From Comamonadaceae bacterium (GTDB lineage Bacteria > Pseudomonadota > Gammaproteobacteria > Burkholderiales > Burkholderiaceae_C), in contig CANCCF010000161.1 in the NCBI GenBank assembly GCA_947374485.1, forward strand, positions 1 to 9,203: a stretch of 9,203 nt of DNA. Reading direction: 5' to 3'. A model generated the notes under the pieces. It was not told the origin of the DNA. It did not search any database and saw nothing but the letters and a program-made list of their open reading frames with translations. The position numbers and the translations under genes are program-made. Below are positions 1 to 7,300 of the stretch, one piece after another. Each line of letters begins with the position of its first letter. Within the stretch, counting starts at the first letter, position 1.

Positions 1-612
1 CGCGCCTACCTCAAACGCGTGGGGGAAATCCAACCTTTGGCCTGCGCCATTCAAGCTCAAAAAATCCAAGAGCTACCGCGCGAAGTCCACAAAAAAGGGG
101 ACCACTCGGGCAGCTTCGATGCTCGCCCGCTGCTCGCCCCGGCCTTGGCCGGGCATGACGTGGGCCTGCTGAGTGAAGCCGGTATGCCCGCTGTGGCCGA
201 CCCCGGCTCATCGGTGGTGCGCGCCGCGCATGAACTGGGGGTGGACGTGATGCCGCTGATTGGCCCCGTCTCGTTGCTGTTGGCGCTGGCGGCCAGTGGC
301 CTGAACGGGCAGAGCTTTGCCTTTGTGGGCTATGTGCCGGCCGCCCCGGCTGAGCGGGCGCAAAAGATTCGGGAGCTGGAATCGCTGGCGCTCAAGACCG
401 GGCAGACCCAGATCTTTATTGAAACACCCTACCGCAACACGGCCCTGCTACAGACACTGCTGCAAAGCCTGCAGCACAACACGCGCCTGGCCACGGCCAG
501 CGGTCTGACCCTCAGCCGCGCGCAATGCCACAGCGATGTGGTGAAAAACTGGAAGCACAAACCCTGGGCACTGGACAACAGCACGCCCACGGTTTTTTCC
601 ATTGGCCGCTAA
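1..612 (+). CDS. SAM-dependent methyltransferase, tetrapyrrole methylase fold (RsmI/YraL-like), 5'-truncated
   Basis: The frame is open from base 1 with no credible start, so the N-terminus lies outside the window; 203 residues are visible. The protein resembles the TP-methylase superfamily branch that contains RsmI, the enzyme that 2'-O-methylates C1402 of 16S rRNA with SAM. Visible hallmarks, numbered from base 1, are SEAGMPAVADPG (58-69, counterpart of the RsmI 'SDAGTPGISDPG' loop), a GPVS turn (88-91) followed by an Ala/Leu helix, and FIETPYR (139-145). The C-terminal part lacks the 'RELTK' block I associate with true RsmI and is shorter than the 286-residue E. coli enzyme. It is therefore probably a paralogous family and its substrate is unknown. 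In related genomes I would expect a Maf-type pyrophosphatase gene just upstream; that is inference. The gene ends in its own intrinsic terminator and converges on the S49 peptidase gene. Confidence 0.85.
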   Translation, partial: RAYLKRVGEIQPLACAIQAQKIQELPREVHKKGDHSGSFDARPLLAPALAGHDVGLLSEAGMPAVADPGSSVVRAAHELGVDVMPLIGPVSLLLALAASGLNGQSFAFVGYVPAAPAERAQKIRELESLALKTGQTQIFIETPYRNTALLQTLLQSLQHNTRLATASGLTLSRAQCHSDVVKNWKHKPWALDNSTPTVFSIGR

Positions 613-632
613 GGCGCCGTCAGGCGCCTTTT
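611..632 (+). terminator. Intrinsic terminator of the methyltransferase gene
   Basis: A perfect 8-bp GC-rich stem (AAGGCGCC at 611-618, GGCGCCTT at 623-630) with a GTCA tetraloop runs directly into TTTT (629-632). It begins within the TAA stop codon. The run of T lies only on the plus-strand exit side, so it should stop the methyltransferase transcript. It offers no U-tract to the convergent minus-strand operon, whose last gene ends only 13 nt away at 645. Confidence 0.85.
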
Positions 633-644
633 GTCACCAGGCGC

Positions 645-1631
645 TCAGCGCAGCCCAGGTGCGGTCTTCAAGGCCCGCACCGAAGCTTCGCCCATGGCGG
701 CGCCAAAGCGCTTGACCAGGCGTTCGGCCACGTTGTCACGCCGGGTGTAGTCGACCAGCTCCTCGGCCTTGATCACCTCGCGCGCCACATAGTCCAAGCT
801 TGCCAGTTGGTCAGCCAAGCCCATCTCAACGGCCTGCTGGCCGGTCCAGAACAGGCCGCTAAAGGTTTCAGGCGTTTCTTTCAGGCGCGCGCCGCGCCCG
901 GTCTTCACGGCAGCAATGAACTGCTGGTGGATCTGGTCCAGCATGGTTTGCGCAAAGGCGCGCTGCTTGTCGGTCTGCGGGCTGAAAGGGTCCAGAAAAC
1001 CCTTGTTTTCACCGGCCGTCATCAGGCGGCGCTCCACGCCCAGCTTGTCCATCAGCCCAGTAAAACCAAAGCCATCCATCAGCACGCCAATGCTGCCCAC
1101 GATGCTGGCCTTGTCCACGTATATTTTGTCGGTGGCCACGGCAATGTAGTAAGCCGCCGAGGCACAAGTTTCTTCCACCACGGCATACACCGGCTTGTTG
1201 TATTTGGCCTTCAGGCGGTGAATCTCGTCGTTGATCATGCCCGCCTGCACCGGGCTACCGCCAGGTGAATTGATCAGCAGCACCAGGCCCTTGGTGCCCT
1301 CGTCTTCAAAGGCGCTGCGCATGGATGAGAGCACCAACTCGGCGCTGGCCTCGCCACCGGACGCGATCTCACCCTTGATTTCGATCACCGCGGTATGCGG
1401 CTTTGACACATCGGCCGGTGCGCCACCGCGCTCCCAGCCAAACCAGACCAAGGCCACGATGAACACCAGCCAGGCGATGCGAATGGCGTTGCGCCAACGC
1501 CGTGCCTGGCGCTGCTCCACCAAGGTGGCCATGGCCAGCCTTTCCAGCGTGGCACGCTCCCAGGTCGCTGCATTGGTGGGCGTGGCGTCCATGTCCTGGG
1601 TCGGGCCAGAGGGAAATTGGGGGTCGGTCAT
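645..1631 (-). CDS. S49 family serine peptidase, short SppA-like form, membrane-anchored
   Basis: This 328-residue protein belongs to the SppA/signal-peptide-peptidase family, which degrades leftover signal peptides and other membrane-associated peptides with a Ser-Lys dyad. About 48 mostly hydrophilic residues come first, then one hydrophobic segment (about 50-66, IRIAWLVFIVALVWFGW). A type II inner-membrane protein with a periplasmic catalytic domain is implied. The fold signature NSPGG is at 121-125. The likely nucleophile is Ser158 in ETCASAAYY; the more usual ASGGYY is changed to ASAAYY. The likely general base is Lys210 in AGENKGFLDPF, 52 residues later, the same spacing as Ser147/Lys199 of B. 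subtilis SppA. It is a single-domain form, about half the length of E. coli SppA (618 aa). The ATG lies 1 nt after the Rieske stop codon, so it is the last gene of the minus-strand operon and probably translationally coupled. No factor-independent terminator is seen after it. Confidence 0.93.
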   Translation of the reverse strand: MTDPQFPSGPTQDMDATPTNAATWERATLERLAMATLVEQRQARRWRNAIRIAWLVFIVALVWFGWERGGAPADVSKPHTAVIEIKGEIASGGEASAELVLSSMRSAFEDEGTKGLVLLINSPGGSPVQAGMINDEIHRLKAKYNKPVYAVVEETCASAAYYIAVATDKIYVDKASIVGSIGVLMDGFGFTGLMDKLGVERRLMTAGENKGFLDPFSPQTDKQRAFAQTMLDQIHQQFIAAVKTGRGARLKETPETFSGLFWTGQQAVEMGLADQLASLDYVAREVIKAEELVDYTRRDNVAERLVKRFGAAMGEASVRALKTAPGLR

Positions 1632-1632
1632 G

Positions 1633-2013
1633 TCAGAAGTTCACGGGTTGCAGTTGTTGGGCAGTATGCCAGTGCACCACGCCATCGCATTCGGAAGTCT
1701 CAATTTTGATTAGGCCACCCCGGCATGGCCCGCCCCGGCAGGCGCCAGTCTTGGGGCTGTAGGTGGCTCCATGGGTGGCACAGATCAGCCAATGCCCGGT
1801 CAGGTCAAAGAACTGGTTGGGCTGGTAATCCATTTCCATGGGCACATGGGAGCAGCGGTTCAGGTAGGCGTACACATGGCCGTCGTAGCGAATGGCAAAG
1901 GCCAGACAGGTCTGGCCGCAATACACCACGTCAAAGGGTACGGCCTCGCCGCTGTTGACCAGCACATCCGAGTTGCATAGTGCAATCACCTGCGGCTCAA
2001 ACCCGTCCGCCAT
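1633..2013 (-). CDS. Rieske [2Fe-2S] domain protein
   Basis: This is a small single-domain Rieske protein of 126 residues from the start chosen. Cluster ligands are visible as C54-x-H56 (RCSHVPMEMDY) and C78-x2-H81 (ICATHGATYSP). They are followed by a GACRGGPCRGG segment, which contains two more cysteines. The spacing between the ligand pairs is 21 residues, longer than the roughly 15-17 usual in Rieske ferredoxins. The protein has no signal peptide, transmembrane segment or catalytic oxygenase domain, so it would be a soluble cytoplasmic electron-transfer or redox-sensing protein; its partner is unknown. The start at 2013 has GAAGG 10 nt upstream and lies 13 nt after the HAD stop. An alternative ATG at 2034 overlaps the HAD gene by 8 nt (ATGGCTGA) and adds seven residues, but no ribosome binding site is evident for it. 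The longer open frame back to 2124 is only HAD coding sequence read in another frame. Confidence 0.88.
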   Translation of the reverse strand: MADGFEPQVIALCNSDVLVNSGEAVPFDVVYCGQTCLAFAIRYDGHVYAYLNRCSHVPMEMDYQPNQFFDLTGHWLICATHGATYSPKTGACRGGPCRGGLIKIETSECDGVVHWHTAQQLQPVNF

Positions 2014-2026
2014 CCGCAGCACACCT

Positions 2027-2701
2027 TCAGCCATGGGCCAGCAGCCACTGCTGCAGTTCCGCCACCGAGTGTGCCACGAAGCGCGGCGACAGCGCCTCGA
2101 ACGCGGCGTGGTCATGCGCGCCATAGCTCACGCCCACGCTGGGGCAACCAGCGTTCAATGCCATCTGCAAATCATGGGTGGTGTCGCCGATCATCAACAC
2201 GCGCTCGGGCGCCACGCCGAGCTCGGCCATCAATTCCTGCAGCATCAAGGGGTGCGGCTTGCCTGCGGTCTCGTCCGATGTGCGCGAGGCATGGAAGAGG
2301 CCCTGCAACTCCACGCGCGCCAGGGTTTCATCCAGTCCACGCCGGCTCTTTCCCGTGGCCACAGCCAGAAAATGTTGCCTGCTTTTGAGTGCATGCAGCA
2401 TGGGCAGCACGCCCTCAAACAGGCTGATGTCGTGCTGGTGCAGGGTGTAGTGGTGCTTGTAGCGCTCACCCAGCAGCGGGTATTTGTCCTTGGGCACGTC
2501 GGGCGCTGCATGGGCGAGTGCCGCCATCAGGCCCATGCCAATCACATAGGCCGCATCGGTGTCGCTGGGCACGGTGCCACCCACATCGCGCACCGCTTCC
2601 TGGATGCAACGCGTGATGATGGCGGTGGAGTCGAACAGCGTGCCGTCCCAGTCGAAGGCGATCAGGTCGAATTGGCGCACGGGCGCGGCGGAGCGGGGCA
2701 T
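2027..2701 (-). CDS. HAD-superfamily hydrolase, phosphoglycolate-phosphatase-like
   Basis: This 224-residue protein is a complete subclass IA haloacid dehalogenase-type phosphatase. All four motifs are present: motif I D17-W-D19-G-T (nucleophile and acid/base Asp), motif II Thr116 in VATGKS, motif III Lys148 in GKPHP, and motif IV GDTTHD (172-177) with the metal-binding acidic residues. The segment between motif I and motif II (about 22-105) is a helical cap of C1 type, as in phosphoglycolate phosphatase (Gph) and pyrophosphatase PpaX. The real substrate cannot be told from sequence; a small phosphorylated metabolite is the safe statement. It is second in the rluC operon, starting 9 nt after the rluC stop with no obvious Shine-Dalgarno sequence, which suggests translational coupling. 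Its end abuts or overlaps the Rieske gene. Confidence 0.93.
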   Translation of the reverse strand: MPRSAAPVRQFDLIAFDWDGTLFDSTAIITRCIQEAVRDVGGTVPSDTDAAYVIGMGLMAALAHAAPDVPKDKYPLLGERYKHHYTLHQHDISLFEGVLPMLHALKSRQHFLAVATGKSRRGLDETLARVELQGLFHASRTSDETAGKPHPLMLQELMAELGVAPERVLMIGDTTHDLQMALNAGCPSVGVSYGAHDHAAFEALSPRFVAHSVAELQQWLLAHG

Positions 2702-2710
2702 GGGGCTTGG

Positions 2711-3814
2711 CTATTTTGCGGTGGGGGGCATGGCATGCCGCAGGAAGGCGGCAAGGTCGGCTGGCAATTCTGCCTGCAATTCCACCCGTTTGCCGGTGCC
2801 GGGGTGATTGCACTGGAAGCGCCAGGCATGCAAAAACATGCGCTTGAGACCGCCCGTGCCCGCCACCCGGGCCAGCTCCTTGTTGACATCGAAATTGCCG
2901 TACTTGTCATCGCCCACAATCGGCATGCCTTCGGACGCCAGGTGCACGCGGATCTGGTGCGTGCGCCCGGTTTTGAGCGTCACCTCCAGCAGCGAATACG
3001 CCTGGGCCGCGTCGGGCGCCGTGGTGCCGCGCAGCTTGACCATGGTCAGGCAGGGCATGCCGTCCGGGTCGTCCCTGGACACCACCTTGACGCGCCGCTC
3101 GCCGCCCTCGGCCTGCCCGTCTTTGCCGGGCAACACATATTTGTGCAGCGGCTTGTTCAGCACCTTGAGGTTCTCCGGCCAAGCGCCCAGCACCATGGCC
3201 AGATAGATCTTGCCGGTTTCGCGGTCGCGGAACTGGTCTTGCAACTTCTTTAGCGCGCTGCGTTTTTTCGCCACCAGCAGAATGCCGGAGGTCTCGCGGT
3301 CCAAACGGTGCACCAGTTCCAGATACGGCGCGCGTGGCCGCGCCATGCGCAGCTGCTCGATCACGCCAAAGCTCACGCCCGAGCCGCCATGCACGGCCAC
3401 ACCCGGGGGCTTGTGGATGGCCAAAAAATAATCGTCCTCAAACAGAATGGGGAAATCCTTGGCAGGCGCGAAGCCACCGAGCGAGGTAGCGGCGCTGCCG
3501 CCCTGCCCGCTGCTTGCCGCCTTGGCGGCCAGCGCCGCCATGGCCTCGGCCTTTTCATCGGCGCGCTCGGACACACGAACCGGCGGCAGGCGCACCAGGT
3601 CACCTGCGGCAATGCGGGTTTCGGCCGATACGCGCCCCTTGTTGATGCGCACCTCGCCGCTGCGGATGATGCGGTAGACATGGGTCTTGGGTACACCCTT
3701 GAGCTGGCGCATCAGAAAGTTGTCCAGGCGCTGGCCAGCCGAATCCTCGTCGACGGTAAGTGTTTGTGATTGGGGAACGGTGGAAGTCAGATTGGCCCCT
3801 ATAATGTGTTTCAC
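2711..3814 (-). CDS. rluC: 23S rRNA pseudouridine synthase RluC
   Basis: This 367-residue protein has an N-terminal S4 RNA-binding domain (about 20-80, with GQRLDNFLMRQL and INKGRV) followed by an RluA-type pseudouridine synthase domain (about 122-355). The catalytic signature HRLDRETSG is at 169-177, with nucleophile Asp172. The KTGRTHQIRVH block lies at 281-291. RluC converts U955, U2504 and U2580 of E. coli 23S rRNA to pseudouridine. The protein is about 48 residues longer than E. coli RluC (319 aa), partly owing to an Ala/Gly/Ser-rich linker (about 85-118) between the two domains. The start is GTG at 3814, the only usable one: a TAA stop lies in frame 39 nt upstream and the next possible start codons fall inside the S4 domain. 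No clear ribosome binding site precedes it. It is divergent from rne, as in E. coli, and heads the minus-strand operon. Confidence 0.93.
   Translation of the reverse strand: MKHIIGANLTSTVPQSQTLTVDEDSAGQRLDNFLMRQLKGVPKTHVYRIIRSGEVRINKGRVSAETRIAAGDLVRLPPVRVSERADEKAEAMAALAAKAASSGQGGSAATSLGGFAPAKDFPILFEDDYFLAIHKPPGVAVHGGSGVSFGVIEQLRMARPRAPYLELVHRLDRETSGILLVAKKRSALKKLQDQFRDRETGKIYLAMVLGAWPENLKVLNKPLHKYVLPGKDGQAEGGERRVKVVSRDDPDGMPCLTMVKLRGTTAPDAAQAYSLLEVTLKTGRTHQIRVHLASEGMPIVGDDKYGNFDVNKELARVAGTGGLKRMFLHAWRFQCNHPGTGKRVELQAELPADLAAFLRHAMPPTAK
3800..3805 (+). promoter_or_regulatory. Candidate -10 element (TATAAT) for rne
   Basis: A perfect TATAAT lies on the plus strand in CCCCTATAATGTG, pointing toward rne and inside the first codons of rluC. 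Transcription starting about 7 nt downstream would give an rne leader of roughly 495 nt. No good -35 match is seen 16-18 bp upstream (around 3777-3783), so the promoter would need an activator or could be weak. The reverse reading (ATTATA) lies downstream of the rluC start and so is unlikely to serve rluC. Confidence 0.4.
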
Positions 3815-3994
3815 TAGCGACGCGCTGTAAGTGGTTGATTTGGCTGGAGTTTAGTCCACACCCCATTTGCCGCAGCGCTGGAAGGTCGATGCCGCCGCCC
3901 CGATCAGCCTGTAAATCACCCGCCACCTGCGTGTGATGGCAGACTGCCAAGCGGCCAAGCCGACGAATTGAAACCCTGATACGGAATACCCCAA

Positions 3995-4019
3995 GTTTGC
4001 CCACCCACGGTTGGCAAAC
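3995..4019 (+). promoter_or_regulatory. Hairpin in rne leader (first)
   Basis: A perfect 7-bp inverted repeat, GTTTGCC (3995-4001) and GGCAAAC (4013-4019), encloses an 11-nt loop. It has no following U-tract, so it is not a terminator in the rne direction. The A-rich stretch just after it (GGATAAAAACGAGA, 4020-4033) is the kind of single-stranded A-rich region RNase E can cleave; that link is inference. Confidence 0.5.
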
Positions 4020-4058
4020 GGATAAAAACGAGATGTTTGTGTTGTGGAGACTTTTTAG

Positions 4059-4113
4059 CATGTGCCTGCAGAGCGTTAACGCCCTGCACATGGCTGTGCG
4101 TGTGCCCACAGCC
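4059..4113 (+). promoter_or_regulatory. Two back-to-back hairpins in rne leader
   Basis: The first stem pairs CATGTGC (4059-4065) with GCACATG (4086-4092), a perfect 7 bp. Inside it is the 10-bp palindrome GCGTTAACGC (4073-4082), which can form a short inner stem with a TTAA loop. The second pairs GGCTGTG (4092-4098) with CACAGCC (4107-4113) around an 8-nt loop; with six pairs (4093-4112) both stems can form together. A run of five T (4052-4056) precedes the first hairpin. Tandem stem-loops are the architecture of autoregulatory rne leaders, but function is not shown by sequence alone. Confidence 0.5.
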
Positions 4114-4230
4114 CGCCTTGATTCGGTGCCATCTGCCTCCAACCCGAGCGCATATGCACAAACTTCCCCCCTCGTTCCCATCCACGTGCCTACGCTTCGA
4201 CACCTCGTGTAGTCGCAGTTCTCCGGCAAT

Positions 4231-4299
4231 TCCTCCTCACTTCAGTTCGTCAGTCCGGCACCGTTAGCCCATCTTGGGCATGTACATACTGAAGAAGGA
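4231..4299 (+). promoter_or_regulatory. rne ribosome binding site with possible sequestering helix
   Basis: A good Shine-Dalgarno sequence, AAGGA (4295-4299), lies 8 nt before the rne ATG. The bases just before it, ACTGAAG (4288-4294), are perfectly complementary to CTTCAGT (4240-4246). TCCT (4231-4234) can additionally pair with AGGA (4296-4299) across an asymmetric bulge. A small internal hairpin, GCCCA/TGGGC (4267-4271 with 4275-4279), would sit within the loop. Folded this way the ribosome binding site would be next to or inside a helix. The ribosome binding site is clear; its masking is a hypothesis. Confidence 0.5.
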
Positions 4300-4307
4300 C
4301 GCACTCC

Positions 4308-7300
4308 ATGAAACGGATGCTGATCAACGCCACGCAGGCTGAAGAACGCCGCCTGGCCATTGTCGACGGACAAAAACTCCTCGACTACGAAATCGAAATC
4401 GAAGGGCGCGAACAGCGCAAGGGCAACATCTACAAGGCCGTCGTCACCCGCGTTGAGCCTTCCCTGGAAGCCTGCTTTGTCGACTACGGTGAAGACCGCC
4501 ACGGCTTTTTGCCCTTCAAGGAAATCTCCAAACAGTTCTTCCAGCAAGGCGTCTCCGCCGGCAACGCCCGCATCCAGGACGCCATCCGCGAAGGCCAGGA
4601 ACTGCTGGTGCAAGTGGAAAAAGAAGAGCGTGGCAACAAGGGCGCAGCCCTCACCACCTTCGTCTCGCTGGCGGGCCGCTATGTGGTGCTGATGCCCAAC
4701 AACCCGCGCGGCGGTGGCGTGAGCCGCCGCATCGAAGGCGAAGACCGTGCCGACCTGAAGGAAGCACTGGACCAGCTCGAATACCCCAACGGCATGAGCA
4801 TCATTGCCCGCACCGCCGGTATCGGCCGCAGTGCGCCCGAGCTGCAGTGGGACCTGAACTACCTGTTGAAACTCTGGAGCGCCATCGACGGTGCTGCCAA
4901 GGGTGGCAAGGGCGCTTACCTGATTTACCAGGAAAGCAGCCTGGTGATTCGCGCCATCCGCGACTACTTCAACCACGACATTGGCGACATCCTGATCGAC
5001 ACCGACGACGTGTACGAGCAGGCGCAGCAGTTCATGGCCCACGTCATGCCCGAGCATGCCGCCCGCGTGAAGCGCTACCGCGATGACGCACCGCTGTTCT
5101 CGCGCTTCCAAATCGAGCACCAGATCGAATCGGCCTACGCCCGCACCGTGCAACTGCCCTCGGGCGGCGCCATCGTCATCGACCACACCGAAGCATTGGT
5201 GAGCGTGGACGTGAACTCGGCCCGCGCCATCAAGGGCGGCGACATCGAAGAAACTGCCACCCGCACCAACCTGGAAGCCGCCGACGAAGTGGCACGCCAG
5301 ATGCGCCTGCGCGACTTGGGTGGCCTGATCGTGATCGACTTTATCGACATGGAAGAGTCCCGCAACCGCCGCGAAGTGGAAAACCGCTTGCGCGACGCCC
5401 TGCGCCAGGACCGTGCCCGTGTGCAGTTCGGCACCATCAGCAAATTCGGCCTGATGGAAATGAGCCGCCAGCGCCTGCGCCCGGCACTCTCCGAGGGAGC
5501 CTCCATTCCCTGCCCGCGTTGCGGTGGTTCCGGCCACATCCGCGACACCGAGTCCAGCGCCCTGCAAATTCTGCGCATCATCCAGGAAGAATCGCTCAAG
5601 GACAACACGGCTTCCGTGCTGTGCCAGGTCCCGGTGGATGTAGCTTCCTTCCTGCTGAACGAAAAGCGCACCGAGATCGCCAAGATCGAACTCAAGCAGC
5701 GCATCAACGTGCTCATGGTTCCCAACAAGAACCTGGAAACGCCCAACTACAAGCTCGAGCGCCTGAAGCACGACGACCCGCGCCTGGACAACATCGAAGC
5801 CAGCTACAAGATGGCCGATGACATGGAAGAGGCCACCAGCGTGACCCGCCGCTCGCAAGAGCCCACCAACAAGCAGACCCCCATCATCAAGGGCGTGCTG
5901 CCGGATGCACCCGCACCCGTGGCCATTCCAAAGCCCGAAGTGGCCAAGGTGGCGCCGGTTGCAGTGGCTGCGCCCAAGCCCGTGGTGGCGCCTGCGACCG
6001 TGGCACCGGCCAGCACCGGTTTCTTTGGCTGGATCAAGAACCTCTTGGGTGGCGAGGCACCGGCCCCCGTGGTTGCCAAGCCGGTAGTGGCCGCACCCGC
6101 TGCCAAGCTTGAGGAAAAACGCGATGCCCGTCCCCCCCGCGAAGGTGGACGTGACGGCGGCCGTGGTGGCCGTGGCGGGCGTGACGGTGGCCGTGATGGC
6201 AGCCGTGGCGAAGGCCGTGATGGCGGCCGCGGTCCGCGCGGTGAAGGCCGTGGCGAGCGTCCTGAAGGCCAGCGTGCAGAAGGCCAGCGCCCCGAAGGCG
6301 ATCGCCCCGAACGCGGTGAGCGCGGCGGCCGTGGTGGACGCGGTGGCCGTGGCGGTGAGCGCAGTGAGCGTGGCCCGCGTCCCGAAGGCCAGCAGCGCGA
6401 ACGTTTTGACGCCGAGGGCAAGCCCATGGCCCCTGAGGCCGTAGGAATCGACGGCGGCAACCAGAACGGCAACCCCGAAAATGGCGAACGCGCCCCCCGC
6501 CCCGAGCGCGCACCCCGCGCCGAGCGTGGTGGTGAACGAACCGAGCGCGGCGGTGAACGCACAGAGCGCGGTGAGCGTGGCGAGCGCGGCAACCGCCCTC
6601 CCCGTGCCGAGCGCGTGGAAGGCGCGGAAGGCGAGAGCCGTCCCGTTGAACAAGAAGGCCGCGAAGCAAGCCGTGACGGCAACCGTCCCGAAGCCGGTGC
6701 CGAAGGCATGGAAGGCCAACGCAGCGAAGGCCGAGGCGGCCGTGGCCGTGGTGGCCGTGGCCGTGGCGGTGAGCGCGGTCCGCGTCCGGAAGGGCAGCAA
6801 CCCCAAGGCGAAGGCCAGTCGCAACAGCCCATGTTTGTGCCAGAAGACGCACAAGCCGAGTCGGTGCAAAACGCTGAAGGCAACGAAGCCCGTGAAGGCC
6901 AGGAGGCACGCAATGGCAACAACGGCGAGCCGCGTGAAAAGCGCTCGCGTGACCGCTACGGCCGTGACCGCGGCCCGCGCGCCGACCGCCCGCAGCGCCA
7001 CGACTTCACCGAAAACGGTGTGGTTGAAATGCCGCCCCTTGGCTCCGCGCCCATGCGTGCCGAAGCCCCCATGCCGGTTCAGGAAGCGGCAGTTGCCGCA
7101 CCTGTGGCGGTGGCTGAAGAACCGGTGCTTGCAGCGTCCGCTGCTCCGGCACCCGCACTGGCACCTGCACCGGCTGCAGCACCCGTGGCTGCACCGGCAC
7201 CGGTGGCCGCACCTGCAGCCCCTGTTGCAGCCCCTGTTGCAGCCCCTGTTGCAGCCGCAGTGGCAACCGCCGCCGCAGGCAGCATGCCCAAGGTCAGCAC

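Larger units (their letters stand above)
3815..4307 (+). promoter_or_regulatory. rne: Intergenic region between rluC and rne; probable long structured rne 5' leader
   Basis: No believable gene lies in these 493 bases. Small open frames on both strands (for example 3997-4212 plus, 3916-4203 minus) have no recognisable domains and no ribosome binding sites. The stretch holds several perfect inverted repeats, at 3995-4019, 4059-4092, 4092-4113, 4240-4294 and 4267-4279. The E. coli rne 5' UTR is 361 nt long and contains stem-loops through which RNase E cuts and limits its own mRNA. Position, length and hairpin content match that plan, but no sequence-level homology to E. coli hp2 or hp3 was recognised. 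The rluC promoter must also lie here, but no convincing minus-strand pair of boxes was found. Confidence 0.55.

Noticed and set aside
525..1268. Plus-strand 247-codon frame opposite the S49 peptidase gene
   Set aside because: It overlaps the end of the methyltransferase gene and its terminator and is antisense to a peptidase with visible catalytic residues.
1892..3253. Plus-strand 453-codon frame opposite the Rieske, HAD and rluC genes
   Set aside because: It is antisense to three well-identified genes, rich in His/Gln/Gly as expected of shadow frames, with no domain similarity.
3800..3805. The TATAAT read on the minus strand as an rluC promoter
   Set aside because: It lies downstream of the only usable rluC start codon, so transcription from it would miss the start.
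3916..4203. Minus-strand 95-codon frame in the rluC-rne gap, in a position like E. coli yceQ
   Set aside because: No ribosome binding site, domain or believable composition; it overlaps the leader hairpins, which explain the sequence better.
6144..6801. Arg/Gly codon repeats considered as a minisatellite or CRISPR-like array
   Set aside because: Units are degenerate at the DNA level, remain in the rne frame and lack spacer/repeat structure; they are protein-level low complexity.
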